Source of the DNA: Streptosporangium sp. NBC_01755
GTDB lineage: Bacteria; Actinomycetota; Actinomycetes; Streptosporangiales; Streptosporangiaceae
Reading direction: 5' to 3'
Length of the DNA: 64,000 nucleotides
Assembly: GCF_035917995.1 (NCBI RefSeq)
Contig: NZ_CP109131.1
Coordinates: forward strand, 2,294,001 to 2,358,000
Below are positions 16,969 through 26,248 of the stretch, piece by piece. Made by a program: the position numbers and the translations under genes. The notes under the pieces are model-generated. The model was not told the DNA's origin, did not search any database, and worked only from the letters and a program-made list of their open reading frames with translations. The first letter of the stretch is position 1, and every line of letters starts with the position of its first letter.

Positions 16969-17044
16969 GCTTCTGAACTTTACTGCCTCGCCCCGCCCTC
17001 CGGTTCGGACGGAACGGTCAAGGGTTCGCATACCGAGCGGGCGG

Positions 17045-17686
17045 TCAGGGGGCCGGGGCCTCCAGGCGCGGGGAAAACGCCCCGAAGGGCAGGTCGAGGG
17101 TCTGGTCCTGGTCGCGCAGATCGCGCAGGGACAGCTCGGCCAGGGTTATCAGGTAACCGGCCTCGGCGGGCCACACGACCGCCCAGAGCCAGTTTCCCAG
17201 CGCCTCACCCGCGTAGACGGCTCGGTCGGGGGCGGCGGTGACGCACCACAGGGCGGCCGGGTGGCCCTTGACGTCGATCTTGGCGTGCGGTGGCCCCTTG
17301 TCGAACCCGTTGCCCGGATCGGTGCTCTTCAGCCCGGCGAACGCCGCGCCGAGCCCGACCCCGGGCTCCTCGGCGATGAGCAGCAGATCGGCGGGCCCGT
17401 AGGTCAGCGAGGGCCCGGAGACCGCGACCACCGTGGCCCGTACGCCGCTGCGCTCGTCACCCACGTGGGCGAACCCGGTGACCAGCCATCCCGTGGGCAG
17501 CGGCCAGGGGACCCAGACGGGGACACGGGAGGTGCGGGTGATGGCCTCCACAGCGGCGGCGGAGGGAGGCATGGGTGGCTGGAACGGCAGGACATCGCCG
17601 TGGGGACCGCATCTCCAGGAGCTTGACCAAGCACTCGGCGGACGGAGCGGGCCGAAACAGCGTGGGCATGTAGGGGCGGCTTTCAC
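17045..17686 (-). CDS. DUF6758-like protein with zinc-ribbon N-terminus
   Basis: A 213-residue protein whose N-terminus has APTCPRCFGPLRPP and then WRCGPHG, a CxxC...C(x2)H pattern suggestive of a zinc ribbon. The rest is a globular Trp- and Gly-rich domain typical of a conserved actinobacterial family (DUF6758 as I remember it). The GTG at 17686 places the Cys motif close to the N-terminus as in relatives and leaves 74 bp to the divergent NUDIX gene; a longer form from 17743 or 17737 is possible. Role unknown. Confidence 0.7.
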   Translation of the reverse strand: MKAAPTCPRCFGPLRPPSAWSSSWRCGPHGDVLPFQPPMPPSAAAVEAITRTSRVPVWVPWPLPTGWLVTGFAHVGDERSGVRATVVAVSGPSLTYGPADLLLIAEEPGVGLGAAFAGLKSTDPGNGFDKGPPHAKIDVKGHPAALWCVTAAPDRAVYAGEALGNWLWAVVWPAEAGYLITLAELSLRDLRDQDQTLDLPFGAFSPRLEAPAP

Positions 17687-17760
17687 GCCTACCCACGCTG
17701 CTTCTTCGACAGTCCATCCGTCAAGAGGCCTGGTCATTATCACACCGTAATATTGTTCAC

Positions 17761-18159
17761 GTGCGCGTAAATTGTGTCGGCGCGATCATTCTCGACGGCG
17801 CGGGGCGGATGCTTCTGGTCCGCCGCGGCCGCCCGCCCGGTATGGGGCTGTGGTCCATCCCGGGTGGCCGGGTCGAGCCGGGCGAGTCCGACCCCGAGGC
17901 GGTCACCAGGGAGGTGCTGGAGGAGACCGGCCTGGTCGTCGTCCCCGGGCGCCTGGCGGGAACCGTCGACCGCCCCGGCCCCGGTGGTGCCGTCTACGAG
18001 ATCCGCGACTACCTGGCCGAGGTCTCCGGCGGCACGCTCGCCGCCGGGGACGACGCCGCGGACGTCCGCTGGGTCACCCGCGCGGAGCTCCGGCGGCTCC
18101 CGCTCGCCCCCGGCCTGCTGGACGCGCTGGTCGAATGGGCGGTCATCGCGTCGAGGTGA
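17761..18159 (+). CDS. NUDIX hydrolase
   Basis: A 132-residue single-domain NUDIX protein. The Nudix box is complete: G-x5-E-x7-REVLEETG-L from about residue 36 to 58, with catalytic Glu residues in REVLEE. GTG at 17761; the AT-rich TAATATTGTTCAC directly upstream with no ribosome-binding site suggests a leaderless transcript. Substrate is a nucleoside diphosphate linked to another group, not further predictable. It is convergent with the beta-propeller gene, the two stop codons being only about 17 bp apart, with an 11-bp sequence shared by both 3' ends. Confidence 0.9.
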   Translation: MRVNCVGAIILDGAGRMLLVRRGRPPGMGLWSIPGGRVEPGESDPEAVTREVLEETGLVVVPGRLAGTVDRPGPGGAVYEIRDYLAEVSGGTLAAGDDAADVRWVTRAELRRLPLAPGLLDALVEWAVIASR

Positions 18160-18176
18160 GTGACGCGGGACCCACC

Positions 18177-21100
18177 TCACCGTGTCGAGGTGAGCTTGGA
18201 GCGCCACAGGGTGAGGTGGTCCGCGCTGTAGGTGGTGGAGCGGCCCAGAGCCACGACCTGGCCGCCCAGGACCGCCACCGCGCCGAGCCACTGGGCTCCG
18301 TCGCCTTCCAGCCTGCCCTGGCTGGGGGTATGGAGCTGCCAGTTCAGCCCGTCCTCCGAGGTCCAGGCCGCGCTGTCGCCCTCTCCGGGAACCCCGTGCC
18401 AGCCCACGGCCACCACGCCCTCCGGCGTCGCGGCGAGATCCTGTACGGCGGACGCGGCATCCGTGGGGAGCCAGGAGAACTCCCAACTCGTCCCGTTGTC
18501 CGCGGACACCGCGCCGAAGGCCTTCTGGCCGTCCTCCGTCCTGGCCGTGCCCGCCACGACGATGTCCCCGCCGTAAAGGACCACGTGCCGGAGCCCCGCC
18601 GATGTCGCCCCCGGGGGCAGGACCGGCTTGCGCGCGCTCCAGTTGACCCCGTCGGCCGACACCCAGACCACCCCGGTCTCGCGCTCGGCCGTGCCGGTGC
18701 CGCCGACGGCCACGTACCCGGACGAGGTCGCCGAGACGTCGTGCAGCCGCACGCCCGTACCGCCCGCGGGAAGCTTGGCCGCCCTGGAGTAGCGCTTGAG
18801 GTCGGTTGAGAACCACAGGACGGGCACGGTGGCGGCGGGACCTTGGTCCTCACCCGCCATGACGTAACCGGAAGGGCCCGCCGCCACGGCGTGCGGGGCG
18901 AGGAAGTCGTGGTCGCCCGCCGGGGCGAGGGAACCCAGCACCGGAACCCTGCGCCAGCTCTCGCCGTCGGAAGAGGTGAGCAGCAGCGGCTCGGTGGAGG
19001 CGGCGTCGGTCATCGTGCTGCCCGCGGCCAGCCAGCCCCGCCTGCCGTGCGCGACGTCGGCGAGCGCCTGCCGCCTCGGGCCGCCGAGGAGCTGCTCCGG
19101 CCCGGCCACCTTCCAGCTCTGGCCGTCGGCGCTGCTCCAGATACCGGCATCGCCCGAGACGGCCCCCACCGCGACGAATCTGCCGTCACCTGCGGCCACC
19201 CTGGCCGTCTCGCGGGCGGCCCTGGCCAGGCCCTCGATACTCCCCAGGGAGACCGACCTCGGTTCCCCGCCCTTGGGCGCGGTGATGAGAACCACCCTGT
19301 TGTCCACGTCGGCGGCGCGCTCGTCGCCACCGATGACGAGCGTGCCGGTGTCGGACAGGGCGAGCGCCCGCAGCGAGCCCGGCACCTCGCCGAGGTCCGT
19401 GGTCTTGCTCCAGTCCTGGCCGTCCTGACTGGTGTGGACCGTGTAGCGCTCGAAGCCCGACTCGACGACCGCGGCCACCCCCGCCGAGGAGGAGGCCAGC
19501 CGCCTGACGCCGGAACCGTCGGCCCCCAGGCCGGTGATGGCCCCGCAGGCCTTCCAGTCGGTGCCCTCGGGCGAGCAGTAGACGCGGACCTCGCCCTTTT
19601 CGCTGCGCTGCTGGGTCGGTACGAGGACGAACCCCCCGGCGGCCACGGCCAGCGCGCCCGGCTCGGGGATGACTCCGTTGAGCGCGGCACCGGTCCGCTG
19701 CCAGCTCCCGCCCCCGTCGGCCGAGCGCAGGATGACCGAGGTGGACTGCCCCTGGGCCGGGTCCGCCAGCGCGACCACGGTGTCACCCCTGGCGGCGACC
19801 GCCTTGATACCCCGCACCTTGTCCGGCATGCCGATCTCCCTGGTCGCCACCCGTTTCCAGGCGCGCCCGTCGGGAGAGACCCAGGCGACGGCCCCGGTGG
19901 TGCCGTCTTCCAGCACGGCCGCACCGACCGCGACGAAACCCGAGTCGGTCCTGGCCAGGTCCATGATCTTGTCCCCGCGCGCGAAGGCGCCCAGATCACC
20001 GGGGTCGGCCGCGGTCCAGCTGTAGCCGTCGGAGCTGGTCCACAGCCCGTGCCCCGAGCCGAGCGGGTCGTTGCCCGCCGCCAGCCAGCGACCGTCGCCG
20101 CCCGCCACCCGGCCCACCGTGGTCGGTCCCGTCTCGTACCCCGCGGGGCCGGTCATCCTGCCCAGCTGCCAGGTCGTGCCGCCGTCGGGAGAGACCAGGA
20201 ACAACGGTCTGGGTACCGGGCTGGTGGTGTCGCTGCCGACCGCGACCATGACGGAGCCCACCGAGGCCACCGCGTTGAGAACCTGGTTGGAGCCGTTGCC
20301 GCCGACACCGGCCCGCGGCACGAAATTGTCGTCGCCCGAGCCCGCCTCGTCGCCGACCAGTCGGAGACCGGTGGCGAACGGGCTGCTCACCCAGCCCCAC
20401 AGGGCCAGGCCGCCGCCGACCGTGACGGTGAGGACCAGGACCATCAGGAACGGGATCGCCAGGCCCCTGCCACGCCTGCGCCGCGTCGGGCTGGAACGGC
20501 GTACCGCGGAGGGCGCGGTGGCCGGGCGGTGATGCCGCCCGCCGTTCGGGCCCCGCCTGCCGGGCGGGCCCTCCGCGACGAGCAGGTCGGGCCGGGCGGG
20601 CCGGCCACCGGGCGGGCGCCCCACCCTGCGCACGGGCTCGAAAGCGTCCTCGACGGGCGCGACGAGCCCCTCGGGCTCGGGTCCCGGCTCCGGTTCGAAA
20701 CCGGGTGCTCTCCCCTGTTCGGGGGTCGACCCGGACGTCGACCCGGGCTCCGGAGTGGGCGCCGGAGTGGGCGCCGGAGTGGGCGCCGGAGTGGGCGCCG
20801 GTTCGGGCGTCGCCGGAATGCTCGGCCGCACCCTGATCCTGTCCTCGGACGCGGGCCGCGGTGGCTGCGGGGACTCTGTCCGCCCGTCCTCCCCCCGCTC
20901 GCGGGCCGGCCCCGAGGCGACCAGGAGATCGGGCCGGTCCGCCCTCCTCCTGCCCCTGCGCTCGGGCGTCGGCCCCGAGGCGACCAGCAGGTCAGGACGG
21001 TCCACCAGGCGCGGGCGTCCCTGCTCCGGTGTGGCCCTACGCCCCCACCCCGTACCCCGTTCCTCCGCGGGTTCCTCGGCGGGCGGTGAGCCCATGAGGG

Positions 21101-21446
21101 GGTGATCGGCGGTGGGGGGCTCTGACGGGAACGACTGCCCGGGGTACGGGGTGGGGGCGTAGGGCTGGGCGTACGGACGGCGACGCTCGCCGCCGAGACC
21201 TTCAGGGCGGGCCTGGGGCGGTTCGCCGTCGTCCGGGGTCGGGGCCGCGAACGGCGGGAGCATCCACGGGGAGGCCATGGGAAGCCCTAGCGCGTCGTCA
21301 CCGGAGGGGCCTGGTGGGGAGTGCTGGATCGTCGGCGGGGACGCGTGTGGCTCCTGGGACCTGCCTTCACGCATGGCGTCGTCGTGAACGCCGCCGTCAT
21401 CCGCCGGCCACTCTCGCGAGCGCGGGTCGTGGGGGCCCGAGGCCAC
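18177..21446 (-). CDS. Large membrane-anchored beta-propeller protein with Asp-box repeats
   Basis: A 1089-residue protein. Residues 1 to about 330 are Pro/Arg/Glu-rich and presumably cytoplasmic, with LLVASGP repeats and a 12-bp tandem repeat encoding Pro-Thr-Pro-Ala (20753-20800). One membrane segment follows at about 340-365 (LAIPFLMVLVLTVTVGGGLALW, shown in part). The rest is an extracellular sialidase-like propeller with many Asp-box motifs such as SPDGGTTW, SSDGYSW, SADGGGSW and SADGVNW. No sialidase catalytic Arg triad was identified. GTG at 21446 is preceded by GAGGAGG at good spacing. Role might be adhesion or sensing. No paired gene is seen. Confidence 0.85.
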   Translation of the reverse strand: MASGPHDPRSREWPADDGGVHDDAMREGRSQEPHASPPTIQHSPPGPSGDDALGLPMASPWMLPPFAAPTPDDGEPPQARPEGLGGERRRPYAQPYAPTPYPGQSFPSEPPTADHPLMGSPPAEEPAEERGTGWGRRATPEQGRPRLVDRPDLLVASGPTPERRGRRRADRPDLLVASGPARERGEDGRTESPQPPRPASEDRIRVRPSIPATPEPAPTPAPTPAPTPAPTPEPGSTSGSTPEQGRAPGFEPEPGPEPEGLVAPVEDAFEPVRRVGRPPGGRPARPDLLVAEGPPGRRGPNGGRHHRPATAPSAVRRSSPTRRRRGRGLAIPFLMVLVLTVTVGGGLALWGWVSSPFATGLRLVGDEAGSGDDNFVPRAGVGGNGSNQVLNAVASVGSVMVAVGSDTTSPVPRPLFLVSPDGGTTWQLGRMTGPAGYETGPTTVGRVAGGDGRWLAAGNDPLGSGHGLWTSSDGYSWTAADPGDLGAFARGDKIMDLARTDSGFVAVGAAVLEDGTTGAVAWVSPDGRAWKRVATREIGMPDKVRGIKAVAARGDTVVALADPAQGQSTSVILRSADGGGSWQRTGAALNGVIPEPGALAVAAGGFVLVPTQQRSEKGEVRVYCSPEGTDWKACGAITGLGADGSGVRRLASSSAGVAAVVESGFERYTVHTSQDGQDWSKTTDLGEVPGSLRALALSDTGTLVIGGDERAADVDNRVVLITAPKGGEPRSVSLGSIEGLARAARETARVAAGDGRFVAVGAVSGDAGIWSSADGQSWKVAGPEQLLGGPRRQALADVAHGRRGWLAAGSTMTDAASTEPLLLTSSDGESWRRVPVLGSLAPAGDHDFLAPHAVAAGPSGYVMAGEDQGPAATVPVLWFSTDLKRYSRAAKLPAGGTGVRLHDVSATSSGYVAVGGTGTAERETGVVWVSADGVNWSARKPVLPPGATSAGLRHVVLYGGDIVVAGTARTEDGQKAFGAVSADNGTSWEFSWLPTDAASAVQDLAATPEGVVAVGWHGVPGEGDSAAWTSEDGLNWQLHTPSQGRLEGDGAQWLGAVAVLGGQVVALGRSTTYSADHLTLWRSKLTSTR
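20753..20800 (-). repeat. Four 12-bp coding repeats (Pro-Thr-Pro-Ala)
   Basis: Four tandem copies of GGAGTGGGCGCC on the plus strand, encoding the APTP repeat in the cytoplasmic part of the propeller protein. Confidence 0.75.
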
Positions 21447-21842
21447 GCTCAGCACCTCCTCGCAGGAAGCCCGTTTCAGCCCGGAGTCACCACCCCGGAC
21501 CGTTCCAGTCGTCTCCGTAACGGTAGGCCGCAATCCCTACGGATGCGGCAAATCGCACGCGACCCTACTACTACCCCGTTCTCCGGAAACGATCACCTCC
21601 TGCGGCCGACCGACCGGATCTCGGCCGTACACAGTCAAGAGCAACACGTCCCGGCCGTGATGACGAGACCTCTCTAGTCAGATTTATCAGCTAGGCGCCT
21701 GAATCGTCATAGTTTGTCCACAAAAATCCTGAATCACTGGTCTCCCGAGGCCAATGGCCCCTGGCTCACCTCTACCTGCCACCGCGGCCCACCCTCGTGT
21801 CGACACCGTCACGTCGACACCGTCACGTCGACACCGTCGGTG
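21447..21842 (-). other. Intergenic region upstream of the propeller gene
   Basis: No gene is supported in about 400 bp. The stretch 21540-21740 is less GC-rich and should contain the propeller promoter; I see no confident -35/-10 pair. The end next to citE holds the 14-bp repeats at 21799-21840. Confidence 0.45.
21799..21840 (-). repeat. Three 14-bp tandem repeats at the end of the CitE-like gene
   Basis: Three copies of GTCGACACCGTCAC, the last ending GG and merging into a small hairpin GACACC-GTC-GGTGTC that reaches the stop codon of the lyase gene. It may serve as terminator for that gene. Confidence 0.6.
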
Positions 21843-22790
21843 TCAGGCCGTGGGTGGTGTGAAGGCCGTGGTTCGCACGAGACCGGCGGCCCTGCCCTTC
21901 GCAACCACCACCAGTGCCATCTTTCTGGACGCCTCGTCGATCATCTCGTCGCCGAGCATGACCGCGCCGCGCCTCTCGACGGTCGTGTAGTAGTCGTACG
22001 CGTCGAGGATCAGCTCGGCGTGGTCGTAGTCCTCCTGCGTCGGCGAGAACACCTCGTTCGCGGCCTCGATCTGGGTCGGGTGCAGCACCCACTTCCCGTC
22101 GAGGCCCAGTGCCGCGGCACGCCCCGCCACCCGGCGAAAGCCGTCCAGGTCCTTGATCGCCAGGTACGGGCCGTCGATGGCCTGCAGGTCGTGCGTCCGG
22201 GCTGCCATCAGGATGCGCATCAGGATGTAGTGGTAGGCGTCTCCCTCGGTGTAGCCGGGCGGCTGCTCACCGACCACCAGGGTCCGCATGTTGATCGAGG
22301 CCATGAAGTCGGCCGGGCCGAAGATGAGCGTCTCAAGACGCCGGGACGCGCCTCCGATGGCGTCCACGTTCACCAGGCCCTTGGCGCTCTCGATCTGGGC
22401 CTCGATGCCGATCCTGCCGACCGGAAGACCGTTCGCCTTCTCGATCTGGGTGAGCAGCGTGTCGAGCCACATCACCTGGGCCTCGTCCTCCACCTTGGGC
22501 AGTATCAGGCAGTCGACGAACTCCCCGGCACCCTCCACGACCTCGATGACATCGCGGTAGGTCCACTGGGTGCCGAGATCGTTGACCCTGACGGCCCTCG
22601 TCCGGCCCGACCAGTCGCCCTCGCGCAGGGCCGCCACGACGTTCTTCCGCGCCCCCTCCTTGACGAGGGGCGCGACGGAGTCCTCCAGATCGAGGAAGAT
22701 CTCGTCGGCCGGGAGCCCCTGGGCCTTCTCCAGGAATCGGGGGTTGCTGCCGGGCACCGCGAGACACGAACGTCGAGAACGCATGGGCAC
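21843..22790 (-). CDS. HpcH/HpaI aldolase family lyase (CitE or malyl-CoA lyase-like)
   Basis: A 315-residue TIM-barrel enzyme of the CitE/malyl-CoA lyase group. Visible: RSCLAVPGSNPRFLEKA with phosphate/CoA-binding residues, FLDLEDSV with the metal-associated Asp/Glu, VRVND, the magnesium-binding Glu in IEAQIESAKGL, and the Asp in FGPADF. It probably cleaves or hydrolyses malyl-CoA-type thioesters; the exact substrate is not fixed by sequence. Start GTG 22790 or ATG 22784. No citrate lyase alpha or gamma subunit is nearby, so it is not a classical citrate lyase. Confidence 0.85.
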   Translation of the reverse strand: MPMRSRRSCLAVPGSNPRFLEKAQGLPADEIFLDLEDSVAPLVKEGARKNVVAALREGDWSGRTRAVRVNDLGTQWTYRDVIEVVEGAGEFVDCLILPKVEDEAQVMWLDTLLTQIEKANGLPVGRIGIEAQIESAKGLVNVDAIGGASRRLETLIFGPADFMASINMRTLVVGEQPPGYTEGDAYHYILMRILMAARTHDLQAIDGPYLAIKDLDGFRRVAGRAAALGLDGKWVLHPTQIEAANEVFSPTQEDYDHAELILDAYDYYTTVERRGAVMLGDEMIDEASRKMALVVVAKGRAAGLVRTTAFTPPTA

Positions 22791-22943
22791 ACGTTAACGC
22801 CCGCCCGAAAGCAGATCGGTGGCAGGGCGGCGCTATGGCGTCCGTACAAAGACCTCCCCCCGTTCTTGGCGGTGATCTCGCAGGGCCTCCACCCGAGCTG
22901 CCAGAAGAATGAGCATCAAGAATCTGCAAAGGAGACACGCACG

Positions 22944-23519
22944 ATGGCAAACGCCTCTTCTGTGGCCAGGCCCGCCGTACTGTCCGACCTCATCCCGGGC
23001 TCCCGTGCCCGCGACGTCGCGCTCGTGGTCGGCGGCGCCACCCTGACGGGCCTGGCGGCGCAGCTCAGCTTCCCGCTGCCCGGCTCACCCGTCCCGGTCA
23101 CCGGCCAGACCTTCGCGGTCGTGCTCATCGGCGCGGCCCTCGGCATGAACCGCGCGGTGGCGAGCATGGCGCTCTACCTGCTGGCCGGTGTCGCGGGCAT
23201 GCCCTGGTTCGCCGAGGGCGCCTCCGGTTTCGGCGGGGCCTCCTTCGGATACGTCATCGGCTTCATCGCCGCCGCGGGCCTCGTCGGCAAACTCGCCGAG
23301 CGCGGCGGCGACCGCACCGTCCCGCGCACCGTCGGCACGATGATCCTGGGCAACCTGGTCATCTACGCCTTCGGCCTGCCGGTCCTCGTCGCCGTCGCCG
23401 GGGTGGACCTCGCCACGGGGCTCGCCCTGGGCGTGCTGCCCTTCCTGGTCGGCGACGCCCTCAAGATCATCGTCGCGGCCGGCCTGCTCCCGGCCGCCTG
23501 GAAACTCTCCCGGCGCTGA
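22944..23519 (+). CDS. bioY: BioY biotin transporter S component
   Basis: A 191-residue integral membrane protein with about six membrane segments. BioY signatures: PGSPVPVTGQTFAV near the N-terminus, GLPVLVAV, and PFLVGDALKI near the end. It is the substrate-binding subunit of an ECF-type biotin importer, or a solitary transporter. The ATG at 22944 has AAAGGAG upstream. No EcfA or EcfT gene is in the window, so it either shares an energising module elsewhere or works alone. No biotin operator was recognised upstream. Confidence 0.92.
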   Translation: MANASSVARPAVLSDLIPGSRARDVALVVGGATLTGLAAQLSFPLPGSPVPVTGQTFAVVLIGAALGMNRAVASMALYLLAGVAGMPWFAEGASGFGGASFGYVIGFIAAAGLVGKLAERGGDRTVPRTVGTMILGNLVIYAFGLPVLVAVAGVDLATGLALGVLPFLVGDALKIIVAAGLLPAAWKLSRR

Positions 23520-23579
23520 CCTCGCGATGTGTGCGGCCTGTATCGCCCCTCGGGGAGGCACAGGCCGTACATTCGTCTC

Positions 23580-23945
23580 ATGGGTGTGATCGAGGAGGGC
23601 GCGAAGAAGTCGAGCGTCCTATGGCTGTCGCTGGACCGGCCCCGGCTGGCCTGGCACACCTGGCACGACGGGGCGATCTACTTGGTCACCGGCGGGGGCG
23701 AGCAGCCGCTGCCGGGGCTGGCCGAGGCCGGCGAGGTACGGGTGACGCTGCGCAGCAAGGACAACGGCGGGCGCCTGGTGGCCTTCGACGCCGGCGTGGA
23801 GGTGATCGACCAGGTGGAGGCCGCCGACGCGGTGGCCGCGCTCGCCAAGGAGCGGCTCAACGCCCCCGACGGCGCGAGGCTGGTGGAGCGCTGGGCCGCC
23901 GGCTCCCAGGTGATACGGCTCACCCCACGGGAGCCGGTTCCCTGA
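23580..23945 (+). CDS. Conserved hypothetical protein
   Basis: A 121-residue soluble protein without signal peptide. Beginning MGVIEEGAKKSSVLWLSLD, it alternates short beta and helical segments (LAWHTWHDGAIYLV, VRVTLRSKDNGGRLV), loosely reminiscent of a small split-barrel domain, but I do not recognise a family. It follows bioY by 60 bp on the same strand and overlaps the 3' end of the convergent transporter gene by 26 bp. The ATG at 23580 is chosen from the natural N-terminus; no strong ribosome-binding site. Confidence 0.65.
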   Translation: MGVIEEGAKKSSVLWLSLDRPRLAWHTWHDGAIYLVTGGGEQPLPGLAEAGEVRVTLRSKDNGGRLVAFDAGVEVIDQVEAADAVAALAKERLNAPDGARLVERWAAGSQVIRLTPREPVP

Positions 23946-24864
23946 CCTCCGGCACGGACGCGGGCGACACGGCCGTGGCCCGCTGGGCCAGGTAGGCGCC
24001 GATCAGCACGATCACGCCACCCGCGATCTGAAAGGGGCCGAGCGCCTCGCCCAGCAGGATCCAGGCGACCACCGCCCCGGCGATGACCTCGAGCGAGGCG
24101 ACGGTGGAGCCGATGGCGGCCGACAGGCGGCGTACCGCGATGACGCCGAGGATGTAGGCGACGACCGTGGCGACCACGATCAGGCAGACCAGCGCCGCGG
24201 CCACCGGCAGCGTGTAGCCGCCCGCGGGCGTGGCCGTGGTGCCGAACGCCTCCCAGGGGATGTCCCAGGGCCGGGAGATCGGGACAAGCGCCACGGCGGC
24301 GCCGAGCAGGCCCCAGGCGACCAGGCCGAGCGGGTCGACGTCGTCGCCGAAGCTGTCGCTGAGCAGGAAGTAGCCGGTGCAGCACGCCGCCGCGGCGAAG
24401 GCGAGGAGCAGTCCCACCGGGTCTAGGGCGAGACCCGACCAGACCTCCACCACGATGCCGAGCCCGACCACGGCGATGGCGGCCCCGACGAAGGCCGCCC
24501 GCGGCAGCCGTACCCGCCGGACGAACCGTACCCAGAGCACCACCAGCACCGGCGAGGTGTACTCGATCAGCAGGGTGACGCCGACCGGCAGCCGGGTGAT
24601 CGCCGCGAAGAAGAGCGCCTGCACGCCGGCGACCGCGATCACCGCGTACGCCGCCAGGAACGGCAGCCGCGAGCGCGGGATGCGCAGGGCCGAGGGCCTG
24701 GCCACGGCGAGGACACCGACGAGCAGCAGCCCGGCGCCCGCCATGCGTACCCAGACCGCCTCCAGCGGGGCCGGCCCGGCCGCGCCCACGTATTTGGCCA
24801 TGGGGCCCGAGAAGGCGAAACACAGAGACGAGGCGAGCGCGATCAGCAGTCCTGCACGTCTCAT
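23920..24864 (-). CDS. EamA/DMT family exporter
   Basis: A 314-residue membrane protein with ten predicted membrane segments formed by two EamA repeats (RhtA type). Visible features: LASSLCFAFSGPMAKY at segment 1, RMAGAGLLLVGVL, FLAAYAVIAVAGVQALFF and the second repeat with AIGSTVASLEVIAGAVVAWILLGE (in part), typical of the family. It probably exports amino acids or metabolites; substrate not known. ATG at 24864. Convergent with and overlapping the small protein gene at 23580. Confidence 0.88.
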   Translation of the reverse strand: MRRAGLLIALASSLCFAFSGPMAKYVGAAGPAPLEAVWVRMAGAGLLLVGVLAVARPSALRIPRSRLPFLAAYAVIAVAGVQALFFAAITRLPVGVTLLIEYTSPVLVVLWVRFVRRVRLPRAAFVGAAIAVVGLGIVVEVWSGLALDPVGLLLAFAAAACCTGYFLLSDSFGDDVDPLGLVAWGLLGAAVALVPISRPWDIPWEAFGTTATPAGGYTLPVAAALVCLIVVATVVAYILGVIAVRRLSAAIGSTVASLEVIAGAVVAWILLGEALGPFQIAGGVIVLIGAYLAQRATAVSPASVPEVREPAPVG

Positions 24865-25003
24865 GAAGCACCATTCTCGTAATTACCGTTATGCACCTTT
24901 GATGCTGTCATGTTGGGATACTGGCCAGCAAATCAAATCCGGCATGTGAGCCGGGGAGCGTGGCAGCAGCCGGTTGGCCCGAGACGCGGCCTACGCTTCG
25001 AAT

Positions 25004-26248
25004 GTGAGGATCTTCATCGCGCGTCTCGCCGGTACCCCGGTCTTCGACCCCGCCGGGGACCAGATCGGCCGGGTCCGCGATGTGGTGGTGGCCATCGCCG
25101 GCAGCGCGCCGCCGCACGTGCACGGGCTGGTCGTCGAGGTGCAGCCCAGGCGCCGGGTCTTCCTGCCGATCACCCGGATACGGTCCGCCCAGGCCGGTTC
25201 CGTCGTCTTCGGCGGCCAGCTCAACATGCGCAGATTCGAGCAGCGGGCGACCGAGACCCTGGCCGTCGCCGAGCTGCTCGACCTCGGTGTGGAGGTCGGC
25301 GGCGAGCGGATGACGGTCCTGGACCTGGCCATGGAGGAGACCGGGCGCGCCGAGTGGCTGGTCACCAAGGTGGCGGTGGTCCCGAGCACACCCGGCATGG
25401 CGCTGCGCCGGCGCGGCGCGACCAAAATCGTCGACTGGGCCGAGGTCCGCGGCTTCGGCGCCGTCCAGAAGGACCAGGGCGCCGCCAACCTGCTGGTCGC
25501 CTTCGAGTCGATGCGCGCCGCCGACCTGGCGGGGGCGCTGCACGAGCTGCCGGACAAGCGTCGGGTCGAGGTGGCGGCGGCCCTCGACGACGTACGGCTC
25601 GCCGACGTGCTGGAGGAGCTCCCCGAACGGGACCAGATCAGCATTCTGAGCCGGCTCTCCCCGGAGCGGGCCGCGGACGTGCTGGAGGAGATGAACCCCG
25701 ACGACGCGGCCGACCTGCTGCAGGACCTCCCCGCCGAGCAGGCCGAGGCGCTGATGGCGCTGATGGAGCCCGAGGAGGCCGCGCCGATCAGACGGCTGCT
25801 GATCTACCCGGAGAACACCGCGGGCGGGATGATGACCAGCGAGCCGGTGGTCCTGCCGCCGAACGCGACGGTCGCCGAGGCGCTGGCCAACATCCGCCAG
25901 CACGAACTCACACCCGCGGTGGCCGCGCAGGTCTACGTGGCCAGGCCGCCCATCGAGACACCCACCGGCCGCTTCCTCGGCCTGGCCCACTTCCAGCGCC
26001 TGCTACGCGAGCCGCCGTCGACACTGCTCGGCAGCATCCTGGACACCTCCCTCGACCCGATCAGGCCGGAGTTCACCCTGAACCAGGTGACCTTCTACCT
26101 GGCCAACTACAACCTGGTGGCGGTTCCCGTGGTGAACGAGGCCGGGCGCCTGGTCGGGGCCGTCACCGTGGACGACGTGCTCGACCACCTGCTGCCGGAG
26201 GACTGGCGCGAGCAGGACGACCGGCCTCGGGAGGACAGGGATGGCTGA
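25004..26248 (+). CDS. PRC-barrel / MgtE N-terminal / CBS protein lacking the channel domain
   Basis: A 414-residue soluble protein. Residues 1-90 resemble a PRC barrel (VFDPAGDQIGRVRDVVV), followed by another beta-rich part, the MgtE_N superhelical repeats with LHELPDKRRVEVAAAL, LEELPERDQ, DAADLLQDLPAEQAE, and a C-terminal CBS pair (TAGGMMTSEPVVLPPN, VVNEAGRLVGAVTVDDVLDHLL in part). The MgtE membrane channel domain is absent. GTG at 25004 gives the family N-terminus VRIFIARLAGTPV; probably leaderless. Its stop overlaps the start of the DUF1003 membrane protein by 8 bp. A magnesium or nucleotide sensor role is inferred. Confidence 0.85.
   Translation: MRIFIARLAGTPVFDPAGDQIGRVRDVVVAIAGSAPPHVHGLVVEVQPRRRVFLPITRIRSAQAGSVVFGGQLNMRRFEQRATETLAVAELLDLGVEVGGERMTVLDLAMEETGRAEWLVTKVAVVPSTPGMALRRRGATKIVDWAEVRGFGAVQKDQGAANLLVAFESMRAADLAGALHELPDKRRVEVAAALDDVRLADVLEELPERDQISILSRLSPERAADVLEEMNPDDAADLLQDLPAEQAEALMALMEPEEAAPIRRLLIYPENTAGGMMTSEPVVLPPNATVAEALANIRQHELTPAVAAQVYVARPPIETPTGRFLGLAHFQRLLREPPSTLLGSILDTSLDPIRPEFTLNQVTFYLANYNLVAVPVVNEAGRLVGAVTVDDVLDHLLPEDWREQDDRPREDRDG

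Noticed and set aside
21714-22943. A long extension of bioY toward 21714
   Set aside because: The frame upstream of the ATG at 22944 is antisense to the CitE-like gene; AAAGGAG and the family N-terminus fix the start at 22944.
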